DNA from: Taklimakanibacter deserti
GTDB taxonomy: Bacteria > Pseudomonadota > Alphaproteobacteria > Rhizobiales > Aestuariivirgaceae
Direction of reading: 5' to 3'
Assembly: GCA_003574785.1 (NCBI GenBank)
Contig: QORU01000015.1
Coordinates: 1 to 64,000 of the forward strand
Length of the DNA: 64,000 nt
Numbering within the stretch: the stretch's first letter is position 1; the number at the start of each line of letters is the position of its first letter. Made by a program: the position numbers and the translations under genes. The notes beneath the pieces were generated by a model. That model worked only from the letters and a program-made list of their open reading frames with translations, was not told the origin of the DNA and made no database searches. This document shows positions 34,252 through 42,458 of the stretch, in pieces.

Positions 34252-35070
34252 ATGCCCATCACCTTCTCACATGTCTCCTTCGCTTACCCCAACGGCTCGC
34301 TCGCCGTGGACGACGTCAGCTTCACCGTCAATGCCGGCGAGCGGCTGGCCATTGTCGGTCAGAACGGCGCGGGCAAGACGACCACGGTCAAGCTGATGAA
34401 CGGGCTGCTCAAGCCGACCAGCGGCACCGTCATGGTCGATGGCGTGGCGACGGCGGACCGCTCGACCGCCAGCATCGCCGAAACGGTCGGCTATGTGTTC
34501 CAAAATCCGGACGACCAGATCTTCGCCAGTACCGTGCGGGCGGAAATGGAGTACATGCCCCGCTATCGCAAATGGGACGATGCGAAGCGCGACGAGCGGG
34601 TAGCGCGCGCGGCGCGGCTGGCCGGTATCGAGGCATTTTTCGACGGCAACCCCAATGACCTGCCGCTGGTCATTCGGAAATTCGTGGCGATCGCCGCCAT
34701 CCTCGTCGGCGAATGCAAATATATCGTGCTCGACGAGCCCACGGCCGGATTGGACCGTCCGGGACAGCGCCGGCTGATCGGCATGATCGACCAACTGGAG
34801 GCCGAGGGTATTTCGGTCGTCACCATAACCCATGACATGCGCTTCGTGGCCCAGGCCTTCACGCGGGTGATCGCGATGGCAAACTGCCGGATCGTCGCTG
34901 ACGGGACCTGTTCCAGCCTGTTCTCCAGCGACGGGCTTCTCAGGCAAGCCAGCATCCGCCGGCCCGAGCTCGCCCAATTGGCGAAGGATCTCGGGCTCAG
35001 CGACACCGCCTATGGGCTCAACGACGTCGCCGCCCTCATCCCCGACATGCCTCGGGCGTCGCAACGCTGA
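34252..35070 (+). CDS. ecfA2: ECF transporter ATPase A' (EcfA2-like), degenerate signature
   Basis: A 272-residue ABC ATPase. Walker A GQNGAGKTT (K42), Q-loop YVFQNPDDQIF, Walker B YIVLDEPTAGLD with catalytic E162, and H-loop TITHDMRF are intact. Instead of LSGGQ the signature region reads NPNDLPLVIRKFVAIAAIL (residues 133-151), lacking both glycines. This would disable one of the two ATP sites in the heterodimer while leaving the other intact. It starts 5 bases after the first ATPase stop. Confidence 0.88.
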   Translation: MPITFSHVSFAYPNGSLAVDDVSFTVNAGERLAIVGQNGAGKTTTVKLMNGLLKPTSGTVMVDGVATADRSTASIAETVGYVFQNPDDQIFASTVRAEMEYMPRYRKWDDAKRDERVARAARLAGIEAFFDGNPNDLPLVIRKFVAIAAILVGECKYIVLDEPTAGLDRPGQRRLIGMIDQLEAEGISVVTITHDMRFVAQAFTRVIAMANCRIVADGTCSSLFSSDGLLRQASIRRPELAQLAKDLGLSDTAYGLNDVAALIPDMPRASQR

Positions 35071-35095
35071 CCGACAACAAACAGGGTAGCCCCGC

Positions 35096-35857
35096 ATGAC
35101 CGCGAACGACTTTCTTTCGGCCTTCACCAATCCCATCCCCATATTCGCCATGCTGCATCTCAAGGGCGGATCGTCGCCTGAGAAGCTCGACATCGCGCGC
35201 CGGGAAACGGAGATCCTGTGGAGCAGCGGCATCGACGCGGTGATCGTGGAGAATTATTTCGGTTCCACCGATGATGTCGTCGCTATGTGCCAATGGCTGA
35301 AGGACAAGGCTCCGGAAGTGGTTTTCGGCGTCAACATTCTCAAGGACGACAAGCGGGCCTTCGAGGTCGCGAATGCCTTCGGGGCGCGCTTCATACAGCT
35401 CGACTCCGTCTCCGGTCATCTTACGATAGAAGCGGATGTCGAGTTCGGTGACTGGCTGAACCAGGAAAGGGCCAGGTCGGATGCCTTCGTGCTTGGCGGG
35501 GTGCGCTTCAAGTATCAGCCTTATCTGTCGGGCCGACCGCTGACCGAGGATCTTGTCATCGGAAAGTCGCGCTGCGATGCCGTTGTCGTCACCGGCGAGG
35601 GCACCGGGCTTCAGACGCCTTCCGACAAGACAGCGCAGTTCCGCGCCATTCTCGGGCCCGAATTTCCCATCGTGATCGGGGCTGGTGTCACACCGGAAAG
35701 CGCCGCGAGAGATCTCGCGAACGCCAATGCGGTCATCGTCGGCAGCTATCTCAAGGACAGTCATGTCGACACCGGTGACGTGGACAGGGATCACACTCTC
35801 CACTTCGTCCGAGCCATCCGTGCGCTCGGCGCGCAGAGAACAATTTCGAGGAATTGA
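35096..35857 (+). CDS. BtpA/SgcQ-family TIM-barrel protein
   Basis: A 253-residue protein of the BtpA/SgcQ family. It begins PIFAMLHLKGGSSPE, includes IDAVIVENYFGS and VFGVNILKDDKRAFEVANAFG, and has VVTGEGTGLQTP and PIVIGAGVTPESA near the C-terminus, phosphate-binding-like Gly loops of a (beta/alpha)8 barrel. Biochemistry is poorly defined: BtpA was linked to photosystem I stability in cyanobacteria and SgcQ to a sugar operon in E. coli. In this operon it is a candidate lyase, phosphorylase or epimerase for the phosphorylated substrate; that is inference. Confidence 0.85.
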   Translation: MTANDFLSAFTNPIPIFAMLHLKGGSSPEKLDIARRETEILWSSGIDAVIVENYFGSTDDVVAMCQWLKDKAPEVVFGVNILKDDKRAFEVANAFGARFIQLDSVSGHLTIEADVEFGDWLNQERARSDAFVLGGVRFKYQPYLSGRPLTEDLVIGKSRCDAVVVTGEGTGLQTPSDKTAQFRAILGPEFPIVIGAGVTPESAARDLANANAVIVGSYLKDSHVDTGDVDRDHTLHFVRAIRALGAQRTISRN

Positions 35858-35868
35858 GGGGCACAGAT

Positions 35869-36540
35869 ATGGCAGCAGACATCAGCAAAGACGCACCACC
35901 GGCCGGCCTCATCGAGGCGCAGAGATTGGCGATAAGGATCGCGGAGGCCATCGCGGCAGATGCGCGTCCCGGCGAAACCGAAATAGAGGTGCGCGATCGC
36001 GCTGACCGGTATGTGCGTGAATTCGGCGGCACGGCCCTATGGACGCCGACCACGATCGGCTTCGGGATCGGAACGCTCAGCTGCTTTCCGACCGATCGGC
36101 CAAGCACTCGCCAGCTGTGGAACCTGGACCTCGGCATCATCGACATTCATCCGATCACCAAGGACGGCTGGTGGGGCGATTGCACGCGAACATTCCAGCG
36201 AGGCGACAATGTCGCCCAGCGAAAGGCCCTGGAAACGGTGGAAGCGATTCACGAAGCTGTCCTTGCTTCGGTGCGGCCCGGCATGCGGGCCTGCGATCTC
36301 TTCGCCGTCTTCAAGGCGCGGCTGCAGCAGACGCCCTATCTTTTGCTGGATCGCCTGTCGAATATCGGCCACTCGCTGAGCGCCCATTCATCCTACGATG
36401 CCGGCTATATAGACGAGTGGAACGAGACTCCGATGACCGGGGCCTGGGCGATCGAGCCCTTCATCGGTAATCATCTCTATGGGGTGAAGAAGGAGGACGT
36501 CGTGTGGTTCGGGCCAACGGCCTGCACCCTCGTCAGGTAA
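35869..36540 (+). CDS. M24-family metallohydrolase (aminopeptidase P/creatinase fold)
   Basis: A 223-residue pita-bread-fold protein containing only the catalytic domain. The five metal ligands can be placed: D87 (LDLG), D104 (GDCTRTF), H168 (IGHS), E196 (AIEPF) and E209 (KKED). M24 enzymes cleave Xaa-Pro or N-terminal Met bonds, or hydrolyse C-N bonds in creatine and ectoine derivatives. GAGGGG 8 bases upstream favours the ATG at 35869; a TTG at 35854 overlaps the previous stop. Last gene of the ECF operon. Confidence 0.85.
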   Translation: MAADISKDAPPAGLIEAQRLAIRIAEAIAADARPGETEIEVRDRADRYVREFGGTALWTPTTIGFGIGTLSCFPTDRPSTRQLWNLDLGIIDIHPITKDGWWGDCTRTFQRGDNVAQRKALETVEAIHEAVLASVRPGMRACDLFAVFKARLQQTPYLLLDRLSNIGHSLSAHSSYDAGYIDEWNETPMTGAWAIEPFIGNHLYGVKKEDVVWFGPTACTLVR

Positions 36541-36578
36541 GGGCCTCCCGCGGGAAACCCAGGATCGGCGCCGCTCCG

Positions 36579-36626
36579 CTGTCTCTTCCTTGCTGCGATG
36601 CTCCGCGCTATGTGACAGGCGTGTGC
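36579..36626 (+). pseudogene. Remnant of an SDR gene C-terminus
   Basis: In the gap before the HisD-like gene, the frame at 36570 reads LSLPCCDAPRYVTGVC, the tail motif of classical SDRs (compare FLCSDASRYVTGVC of the SDR ending at 26020). At DNA level 36604-36627 matches 25962-25985 at 23 of 24 bases. There is no complete gene around it, so this is a deletion scar of a former SDR gene. Confidence 0.5.
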
Positions 36627-36649
36627 CACGCTCCATTCTTGGATTTCCC

Positions 36650-37975
36650 ATGACCCGAACCGTCAACTTTCACGAGCTTTCGAAGCTGTCGCCGGCCGAG
36701 CGCCGGAAGCTGCTCCAGCGCACCGAGGCCGATCTCTCGTCCTATGAGGAGAAGGTCAAGGCGATCATCGATGCGGTGCGCCGGGAGGGCGATGAGGCGC
36801 TGGCCCGCTTCGCGCGTGATTTCGACAAGGCGCAGGTCGAAGCCTCCGAGATCGCCGCGACGGAAGCGGATTTCGCCCGCGCCGAGAAGACGCTCGCTTC
36901 CGAGGTCAAGGCGGCGATGGACTATGCCGCCGTCCAGATCCGCAAATTCCATGAGGACCAGAAGCCGGAAGAGATGTGGCTCTCCGAAATGCGGCCCGGC
37001 GCTTTTGCCGGCGACCGCATGCGCGCCATCCCGTCCGCCGCCTGCTATGTCCCACGCGGAAAAGGGGCATTTCCCTCCGTAGCGCTGATGACCTCGATCC
37101 CGGCCAAGGTCGCGGGCGTCAAGGACCTGATCATCGTGACGCCGCCCGGCCCCGACGGGAAGATCGACGATGCGACTTTGGTGGCGGCGCGCATGGCGGG
37201 TGTCGGCGGCGTGTTCAAGGCGGGCGGCGCGCAAGCCATTGCCGCGGTCGCCTATGGCACGGAGACAATACCGAAAGTGGCAAAGGTGATCGGTCCCGGC
37301 AGTCCGTGGGTGGCGGCGGCCAAGCGGCAGGTGAGCCATGTGATCGACACCGGCACGCCCGCCGGGCCCAGCGAACTGATCGTGTTCGCCGACGATACGA
37401 TCGACGGCCGGCTTGCCGCCCTCGATCTCCTGATCGAGAGCGAGCATGGGCCCGACAGCTCCGTCTATCTCGTGACCTGGAGCCGGCGTGTCGCCGAGGA
37501 GGCGCGGGCGGCGATCCCGCTTTATTGGGAGAAGATGAGCGCCCAGCGTTCGGGCTTCTCATCGACCGTGCTTGGGGGTCCGATCGGCGGCATCGTGCTG
37601 GCGCGCGATGAGGACGAGGCGATCGCCTTCGTCAATGACTATGCGCCCGAGCATCTCGAGGTCTTGGCCAAGGAGCCTTTCCAATATCTCGGCCGCCTCG
37701 ATCATGCGGGCGAGATCCTTTTGGGCGAGCACACGCCGACGACACTCGGCAATTTCGTGCTCGGGCCCAATCACGTCCTGCCGACATCGGGCTGGGCCAG
37801 GACCGCCTCGCCCGTCTCGGTCTTCGATTTCATGAAGCGCACCTCGATCGCCTATGTGACGGGGAAGGCCTATCCGGAGCTGGCGAAGAACGCGAAAGTT
37901 CTCGCGACCTATGAAGGCTTCGACGGCCATGCCAATGCCGTCTCGGAATTGCGGGAGGAGATTCTCAAGAAATAA
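36650..37975 (+). CDS. hisD: Histidinol dehydrogenase-family protein (HisD paralogue)
   Basis: A 441-residue NAD-dependent dehydrogenase of the HisD fold. The catalytic Glu-His pair is in YAPEHLEVL, the NHVLPTSGWA region and the final GHANAV histidine are kept, and AGPSELIVFAD is conserved. Compared with the E. coli enzyme as I recall it, two zinc ligands differ: Q259 becomes E (LIESEHGPDSS) and D360 becomes N (GNFVLGPNHVLP). With an ABC transporter downstream and no other his genes, oxidation of a different alcohol is plausible. The start at 36650 is chosen by family length; its ribosome site is weak. Confidence 0.85.
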   Translation: MTRTVNFHELSKLSPAERRKLLQRTEADLSSYEEKVKAIIDAVRREGDEALARFARDFDKAQVEASEIAATEADFARAEKTLASEVKAAMDYAAVQIRKFHEDQKPEEMWLSEMRPGAFAGDRMRAIPSAACYVPRGKGAFPSVALMTSIPAKVAGVKDLIIVTPPGPDGKIDDATLVAARMAGVGGVFKAGGAQAIAAVAYGTETIPKVAKVIGPGSPWVAAAKRQVSHVIDTGTPAGPSELIVFADDTIDGRLAALDLLIESEHGPDSSVYLVTWSRRVAEEARAAIPLYWEKMSAQRSGFSSTVLGGPIGGIVLARDEDEAIAFVNDYAPEHLEVLAKEPFQYLGRLDHAGEILLGEHTPTTLGNFVLGPNHVLPTSGWARTASPVSVFDFMKRTSIAYVTGKAYPELAKNAKVLATYEGFDGHANAVSELREEILKK

Positions 37976-37977
37976 TC

Positions 37978-38002
37978 CTCTCTCCCGCGTCGGGGGCGAG
38001 GG
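37978..38002 (+). terminator. GC-rich hairpin after HisD-like gene
   Basis: CCTCTCTCCCG and CGGGGGCGAGG pair around a short loop right after the stop codon. It belongs to the recurrent family and may separate the dehydrogenase from the ABC genes. Confidence 0.4.
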
Positions 38003-38083
38003 TATGACATTGACGCCCGCTGAGGTTTGTCGTTTGATCCCGCGCGCAGATCGATCGGAAAAACAACAGGAGAGGGTACGTCC

Positions 38084-39091
38084 ATGGTCTCATTTCTCAA
38101 TCGTCGCGACATCATCAAGGCGGGGGCAGTCGCCGCCTTCGCCGGCGCCGGCCTGCGCGCCGCGCATGCCCAGGACATTCCGTCCAAGCCCGAGGCAGGT
38201 GCCGTAAAAATGGGCATCGAGCCCTGGCTCGGCTACGGCCAATGGCACATCGCCGCCAAGAAGGACCTGTTCAAGGCGCAAGGCCTCGAAAGCGTCGAGG
38301 TCATCAATTTCAACACCGATGCCGACATCAATGCGGCGCTCGCCGCGGGCCAGCTCAATTGCGGCAACATCGCCACCCATACGGCGATGAATTTCATCGC
38401 TGCCGGCCTGCCGCTCAAGATCGTGGCCCTGCTCGATGTCTCGAAAACCGCGGATGCGATCGTCTCGGACGGCTCGGTCACCGACATCAAGGGGCTCAAG
38501 GGCAAGCAGGTCGCCTATGAGGAAGGCACGACCAGCGACATTCTCTTGAACTATGCGCTGAGCCAGAACGGCATGACGATCGCCGATATCGAGAAGGTGC
38601 CGATGCCGGCCTCCGATGCGGGCTCGGCGCTGATCGCCGGCAAGGTGCCGGTCGCCGTCACTTATGAGCCCTATCTGACGCTCGCCATGCAGCAGAATCC
38701 CAAGGTGAAGATGATCTACAGCGCCGGCGAGAATCCGGGACTGATCTCCGACGTCTTCGTGGTGCGCGACGAGTTCCTGGCCGAGAAGCCGGGCCAGATC
38801 GTCGCTCTGCTCAAGGCCTGGGATGCGGCTTTGGCAGATTACCGCAAGGATACGGCGGGCGGCCGCGCCATCATCTCGGCGGCAGTGGGGGCGAAGCCGG
38901 AAGAGCTCGCCACGGCTTTCGACGGCGTCGTTTTTTATTCGCTGGCCGAGAACAAGACCGAGATGGCGAATTTCACCGGCAAGGTCATCCCCGAGGTGCA
39001 CAAGGCGGCGCGCACCGCCGGCATCCTGCAGAAGGATGTCGATCTTTCGAGCGCCATCGATCCAAGGTTCGTGGATGCCGCGACCAAGTAA
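38084..39091 (+). CDS. ABC substrate-binding protein (TauA/SsuA/NMT1 type)
   Basis: A 335-residue periplasmic protein with a twin-arginine signal (NRRDIIKAGAVAAFAG, cleavage after AHA). The mature part shows the TauA/SsuA pattern: MGIEPWLGYGQWHIAAKKDL, ADINAALAAGQLNCGNI, LKGKQVAYEEGTTSDILL, and VPVAVTYEPYL. Such proteins bind sulfonates, nitrate, pyrimidines or polyamines. GGAGAGGG lies 9 bases upstream. The stop overlaps the permease start by 17 bases. Confidence 0.88.
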   Translation: MVSFLNRRDIIKAGAVAAFAGAGLRAAHAQDIPSKPEAGAVKMGIEPWLGYGQWHIAAKKDLFKAQGLESVEVINFNTDADINAALAAGQLNCGNIATHTAMNFIAAGLPLKIVALLDVSKTADAIVSDGSVTDIKGLKGKQVAYEEGTTSDILLNYALSQNGMTIADIEKVPMPASDAGSALIAGKVPVAVTYEPYLTLAMQQNPKVKMIYSAGENPGLISDVFVVRDEFLAEKPGQIVALLKAWDAALADYRKDTAGGRAIISAAVGAKPEELATAFDGVVFYSLAENKTEMANFTGKVIPEVHKAARTAGILQKDVDLSSAIDPRFVDAATK

Positions 39092-39890
39092 GGCAAGCGG
39101 CTTCGGCCGCTTGTTCACTCTCGGCGGACGCATCAGGACGGTGGAGTTCCTCGGCATCGCTGCCGCGGTCTTCGCCGTGCTCGGCATCCTGTGGTTCGCC
39201 AGCACCGCCGCAGGATTGGTGCGGCCGCTCTTTTTGCCGTCGCCCGGCCAGGTCGTGGCGCGGCTCGGCGAGCTCTGGGCATCGGGCCAGCTCCTCGCCG
39301 ATATGGGCATCAGCATCTATCGCATCACGCTGGGCTTCCTCATCTCGACCGCCATCGCTCTGCCGATCGGCATTCTCATCGGCAGCTATCGCGGCTGGGA
39401 GGCGGCGATCGAGCCTTTCGTCGATTTCATCCGCTATATGCCGGTCGTCGCCTTCGTGCCGCTCACCATCCTGTGGACCGGCACCGGCGATGCGCAGAAA
39501 TTCCTCATCATCTTCATCGGCACCTTCTTCCAGCAGGTGCTCCTGGTGATGGACAATGTGAAGGGGGTGCCGCGCGACTTCATCAATCTCGGCCGCACGC
39601 TGGAAATGCCGGAATGGCGCATCCTCAAGGGCATCGTGCTCCCGTCCGCCATGCCGGCGATCTGGGATTCGATGCGCATCAGCCTCGGCTGGGCCTGGAC
39701 CTGGCTCGTGGTCGCCGAGCTCGTCGCCGCCACGTCGGGCTTGGGTTATCGCATCACCACCGCGCAGCGCTTCTTCCAGACCGATCTCATCTTCGGCTAT
39801 CTCCTCATTCTTGGGCTTTTGGGCCTCTTGACCGACCAGGCGATGAAATATCTGGGCCGCCGGCTGTTCCGCTATCTCGAGGTCAGGTGA
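39075..39890 (+). CDS. ABC permease (TauC/SsuC type)
   Basis: A 271-residue inner-membrane permease with six helices. It contains the family patterns LPSPGQVVARLGELW, GFLISTAIALPIGILIGSYR and the EAA-like loop VPRDFINLGRTLEMPEWRIL. The start lies inside the end of the binding-protein gene, and its stop overlaps the ATPase start (TGATG), so all three are coupled. Confidence 0.9.
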   Translation: MPRPSKASGFGRLFTLGGRIRTVEFLGIAAAVFAVLGILWFASTAAGLVRPLFLPSPGQVVARLGELWASGQLLADMGISIYRITLGFLISTAIALPIGILIGSYRGWEAAIEPFVDFIRYMPVVAFVPLTILWTGTGDAQKFLIIFIGTFFQQVLLVMDNVKGVPRDFINLGRTLEMPEWRILKGIVLPSAMPAIWDSMRISLGWAWTWLVVAELVAATSGLGYRITTAQRFFQTDLIFGYLLILGLLGLLTDQAMKYLGRRLFRYLEVR

Positions 39891-40687
39891 TGGCGGAGGC
39901 GAAACTTTCCATTCGGAACTTGAGCAAGACCTTCGTCACCGACCGCGGCGAGACCGTGGCGCTGAGGGGCGTCGATCTCGATATCGGCGACAATGAGTTC
40001 GTGGCCCTGGTCGGCACGTCGGGTTGCGGCAAGTCCACTTTGCTTTCGATCGCGGCAGGGCTCGAGACCGCGAGCGAAGGCACGATCCGGATGGATGGCG
40101 CCGATATCGAAGGCCCCGGCCTCGATCGCGGCGTCGTCTTCCAGAGCTACACCTTGCTGCCCTGGCTCACGGCGCAGGCGAATGTCGAATTCGCTCTCAA
40201 GGCATCGGGGAAATCCTCGAAGGAGGCTGCCGCGATCGCCCGCGACCACATGCATCTGGTCGGGCTCGACGGTTTCGAGAAGGCCTATCCGGCCGAATTG
40301 TCGGGCGGCATGAAGCAGCGTGTCGCCATTGCCCGCGCCCTTGCCTATCGCCCGAAGATGCTGCTGATGGACGAGCCTTTCGGCGCGCTCGATGCCCTGA
40401 CCCGCCATCACATGCAGGAGCTTCTGACCGGCATCTGGGAAAAGCACCGGCTTACCGTGCTCTTCATCACCCACGATGTCGAAGAGGCGGTCTATCTCTC
40501 CGACCGGGTGGCGGTGATGACCAACCGGCCGGGGCGCATCAAGCTCGTGGTGCCGATCACCCTGGAGCGGCCCCGGCGCTACATGATGACCGCGAGCCCG
40601 GAATTCCAGGCGCTCCACCGCGAGGTGATGGAGGCGATCCGCAGCGAGTCGCTGGTAGCGGCTGGCTTTGGCGCGGAGCTGGGATGA
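39890..40687 (+). CDS. ABC transporter ATPase (TauB/SsuB type)
   Basis: A 265-residue ATP-binding subunit. Walker A GTSGCGKST (K48), Q-loop VVFQSYTLLPWL, signature ELSGGMKQRVAIARAL, Walker B LLMDEPFGALDALTR, and H-loop ITHDVEEAVYLSDR. SGGMKQR is typical of the nitrate/sulfonate/taurine group. Last gene of the transporter operon, translationally coupled to the permease. Confidence 0.92.
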   Translation: MAEAKLSIRNLSKTFVTDRGETVALRGVDLDIGDNEFVALVGTSGCGKSTLLSIAAGLETASEGTIRMDGADIEGPGLDRGVVFQSYTLLPWLTAQANVEFALKASGKSSKEAAAIARDHMHLVGLDGFEKAYPAELSGGMKQRVAIARALAYRPKMLLMDEPFGALDALTRHHMQELLTGIWEKHRLTVLFITHDVEEAVYLSDRVAVMTNRPGRIKLVVPITLERPRRYMMTASPEFQALHREVMEAIRSESLVAAGFGAELG

Positions 40688-40694
40688 TTCAACG

Positions 40695-40807
40695 TCCTCA
40701 CGCTGAGGTGCCCGGCGCAGCCGGGCCTCGAAGCGTCCTTCAGGATAAAGTGAGCCTGTTGCAACACACCCTTCGAGGCTCGCTGCGCTCGCACCTCAGG
40801 GTGAGGG
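40695..40807. repeat. Palindromic repeat between convergent operons
   Basis: CCTCACGCTGAGGTGC and CGGGCCTCGAAG on the left mirror CTTCGAGGCTCGCTGCGCTC and GCACCTCAGGGTGAGG on the right, separated by about 35 bases. It lies between the convergent ATPase and binding-protein genes and could form a long hairpin in either transcript. It differs from the other repeat families in the window. Confidence 0.55.
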
Positions 40808-40832
40808 CATTGCTCCCTGTATCCCGCGTGCT

Positions 40833-42377
40833 TTACGCGAACCACCAGCGGTCTGCCGCGCGGCCGCCGTCCATGTTGAGGTTGCCGGCGACGGTGCCGG
40901 TGGCGATCTTGTCCGATGTCGCATCGATCATTGCCGGGAAGAAGGGCACGATGGTGCCGCCCTCGTCATGCAGGATGCGCTGCATCTCGCCATAGATCTC
41001 CTTGCGCTTGGTCTCGTCGAGCTGGGCACGGCCCTGTTTCATCAGCTCGTCGAAGCGGCTGTTGGACCAGAAGGTCTCGTTCCACGGCGCATTGGTGCCA
41101 TAGGCGAGCGAGAAGATCGCGTCAGGCGTGGGGCGCGCGCCGAAATAGCTCTCGCAGAAGGGCTTCTTCTGCCACACATTGGACCAGTAGCCGTCGGCCG
41201 GTTCCTGCACCACCTGGATGTCGATGCCGGCCTTGGCGGCGCTTTCGCGGTAGAGCGAGGCTGCATCCGAGCCGATGTCGAGAATGACATTGGAGGCGCT
41301 GAGCGGCACGGTAAGCTTGTCGAGCCCCGCTTTCTTCAAGTGGAAGCGCGATTTCTCCGGGTCGAAGCCGCGCTGCGGCAGGTCGGCGGCGAAATAGGGC
41401 GTGCCGGGCGCGATCGGATGGTCGTTGCCGATCACCGCATTGCCGCGCAGCAGCTTGTCGACCAACTCCTGCCGGTCGATGGCGAATTTGAGCGCCAGGC
41501 GCACGTCGTTATTGTCGAAGGGCGCCGTCGTGGACAGCATCGGCAGCGTCATATGGCTGCCGCTCTGCACCTTGATGACCTTGAGGCCGGGCGCGCGCTC
41601 GATCATGTTCAGCGTCTTGGTGTCGACGAACATCACCGCGTCGAGATCGCCGGTGACGAGGCCGTTCATCCGCGCCGTGCTGTCGGCGATGGCGAAACAT
41701 TCGACCTCGTCGAAATTGCCGTGCCCCTCCTTCCAGTAATTGCCGAAGCGCGTGCCGGTGCAGCGCACACCCGGATCGAAGCTCTTCATCACATAGGGGC
41801 CGGTGCCGATGCCGTCATTGAAATTGGTGGTGCCGTCGGGAACGATCTGGGCGTGATAGTCGGCGAGCGCGAAGGGGAAGTCGGCATTGGGCTCCTTGAG
41901 CGTGATCACCAGCACGTCCTTGCCGTCGGCCTTCATCTCGGCGATGCCGTCGAGCGTCGGCTTGATCGAGGATTTGGAATCGGGGCGGGTGTGGAGCTTG
42001 AGCGAATAGATGACGTCCTCGACGGTGAGGCTCTTGCCGTTGTGGAACTCGACGCCCTTGCGCAACCGGAAGACCCATTTGCGCGCACCCTCGGTTCCCT
42101 CGAAGCTTTCGGCCAGCTCCGGCTTGAGCTTGAGGTCGGGGCCGAGCTCGACGAGATTGCTGCGGCTCTGCCAGCTCATCATGCCGGGCGCGATATCGGC
42201 AAAGGTCGAAGGATCGAAGGCATCGGAGGTCGATGCGCCGACGATCGCATAGCGGAACTTGCCGCCCTTGCGCGGTGTCTGCGCCAGAGCCGGCGCTTCA
42301 GGCAGAAGGCTCGCCGCGGCGGCGGCCGACAGGCCGGCCAGGAATTGCCGGCGATTGGCCGCGATGAAACGGGTCAT
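40833..42377 (-). CDS. Peptide/nickel-type ABC substrate-binding protein (orphan)
   Basis: A 514-residue family 5 solute-binding protein. A Tat signal is present (NRRQFLAGLSAAAAASLL, cleavage near ALA). The mature protein has the family marks: ELGPDLKLKPELAESFEG, WVFRLRKGVEFHNGKSLT and DVIYSLKLHT. No permease or ATPase is adjacent, so it must share a transporter encoded elsewhere or act alone. GGGGAG precedes the ATG. It follows the deiminase-like gene by 81 bases and is likely in its operon, which hints at a guanidino or peptide ligand. Confidence 0.87.
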   Translation of the reverse strand: MTRFIAANRRQFLAGLSAAAAASLLPEAPALAQTPRKGGKFRYAIVGASTSDAFDPSTFADIAPGMMSWQSRSNLVELGPDLKLKPELAESFEGTEGARKWVFRLRKGVEFHNGKSLTVEDVIYSLKLHTRPDSKSSIKPTLDGIAEMKADGKDVLVITLKEPNADFPFALADYHAQIVPDGTTNFNDGIGTGPYVMKSFDPGVRCTGTRFGNYWKEGHGNFDEVECFAIADSTARMNGLVTGDLDAVMFVDTKTLNMIERAPGLKVIKVQSGSHMTLPMLSTTAPFDNNDVRLALKFAIDRQELVDKLLRGNAVIGNDHPIAPGTPYFAADLPQRGFDPEKSRFHLKKAGLDKLTVPLSASNVILDIGSDAASLYRESAAKAGIDIQVVQEPADGYWSNVWQKKPFCESYFGARPTPDAIFSLAYGTNAPWNETFWSNSRFDELMKQGRAQLDETKRKEIYGEMQRILHDEGGTIVPFFPAMIDATSDKIATGTVAGNLNMDGGRAADRWWFA

Positions 42378-42458
42378 TGTTCTCTCCCCAGTTGTTTCCC
42401 ATGCGCTTGTGATGCCGGCTGAGCCGGTCTTTTATGCTGTGCAGCTTTGGTGCGCGCC

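Noticed and set aside
36650..37975. Identity as HpsN (sulfopropanediol dehydrogenase) because of the adjacent TauABC-type transporter
   Set aside because: HpsN sequences as I recall them keep GQAEHG and SEHVQVM motifs; this protein has ESEHGPDSS and APEHLEVL, closer to HisD proper. The substrate is left open.
40695..40807. Convergent-gene repeat as a CRISPR-like or phage attachment site
   Set aside because: Only one inverted-repeat unit, no regular spacers, and no integrase or Cas gene in the window.
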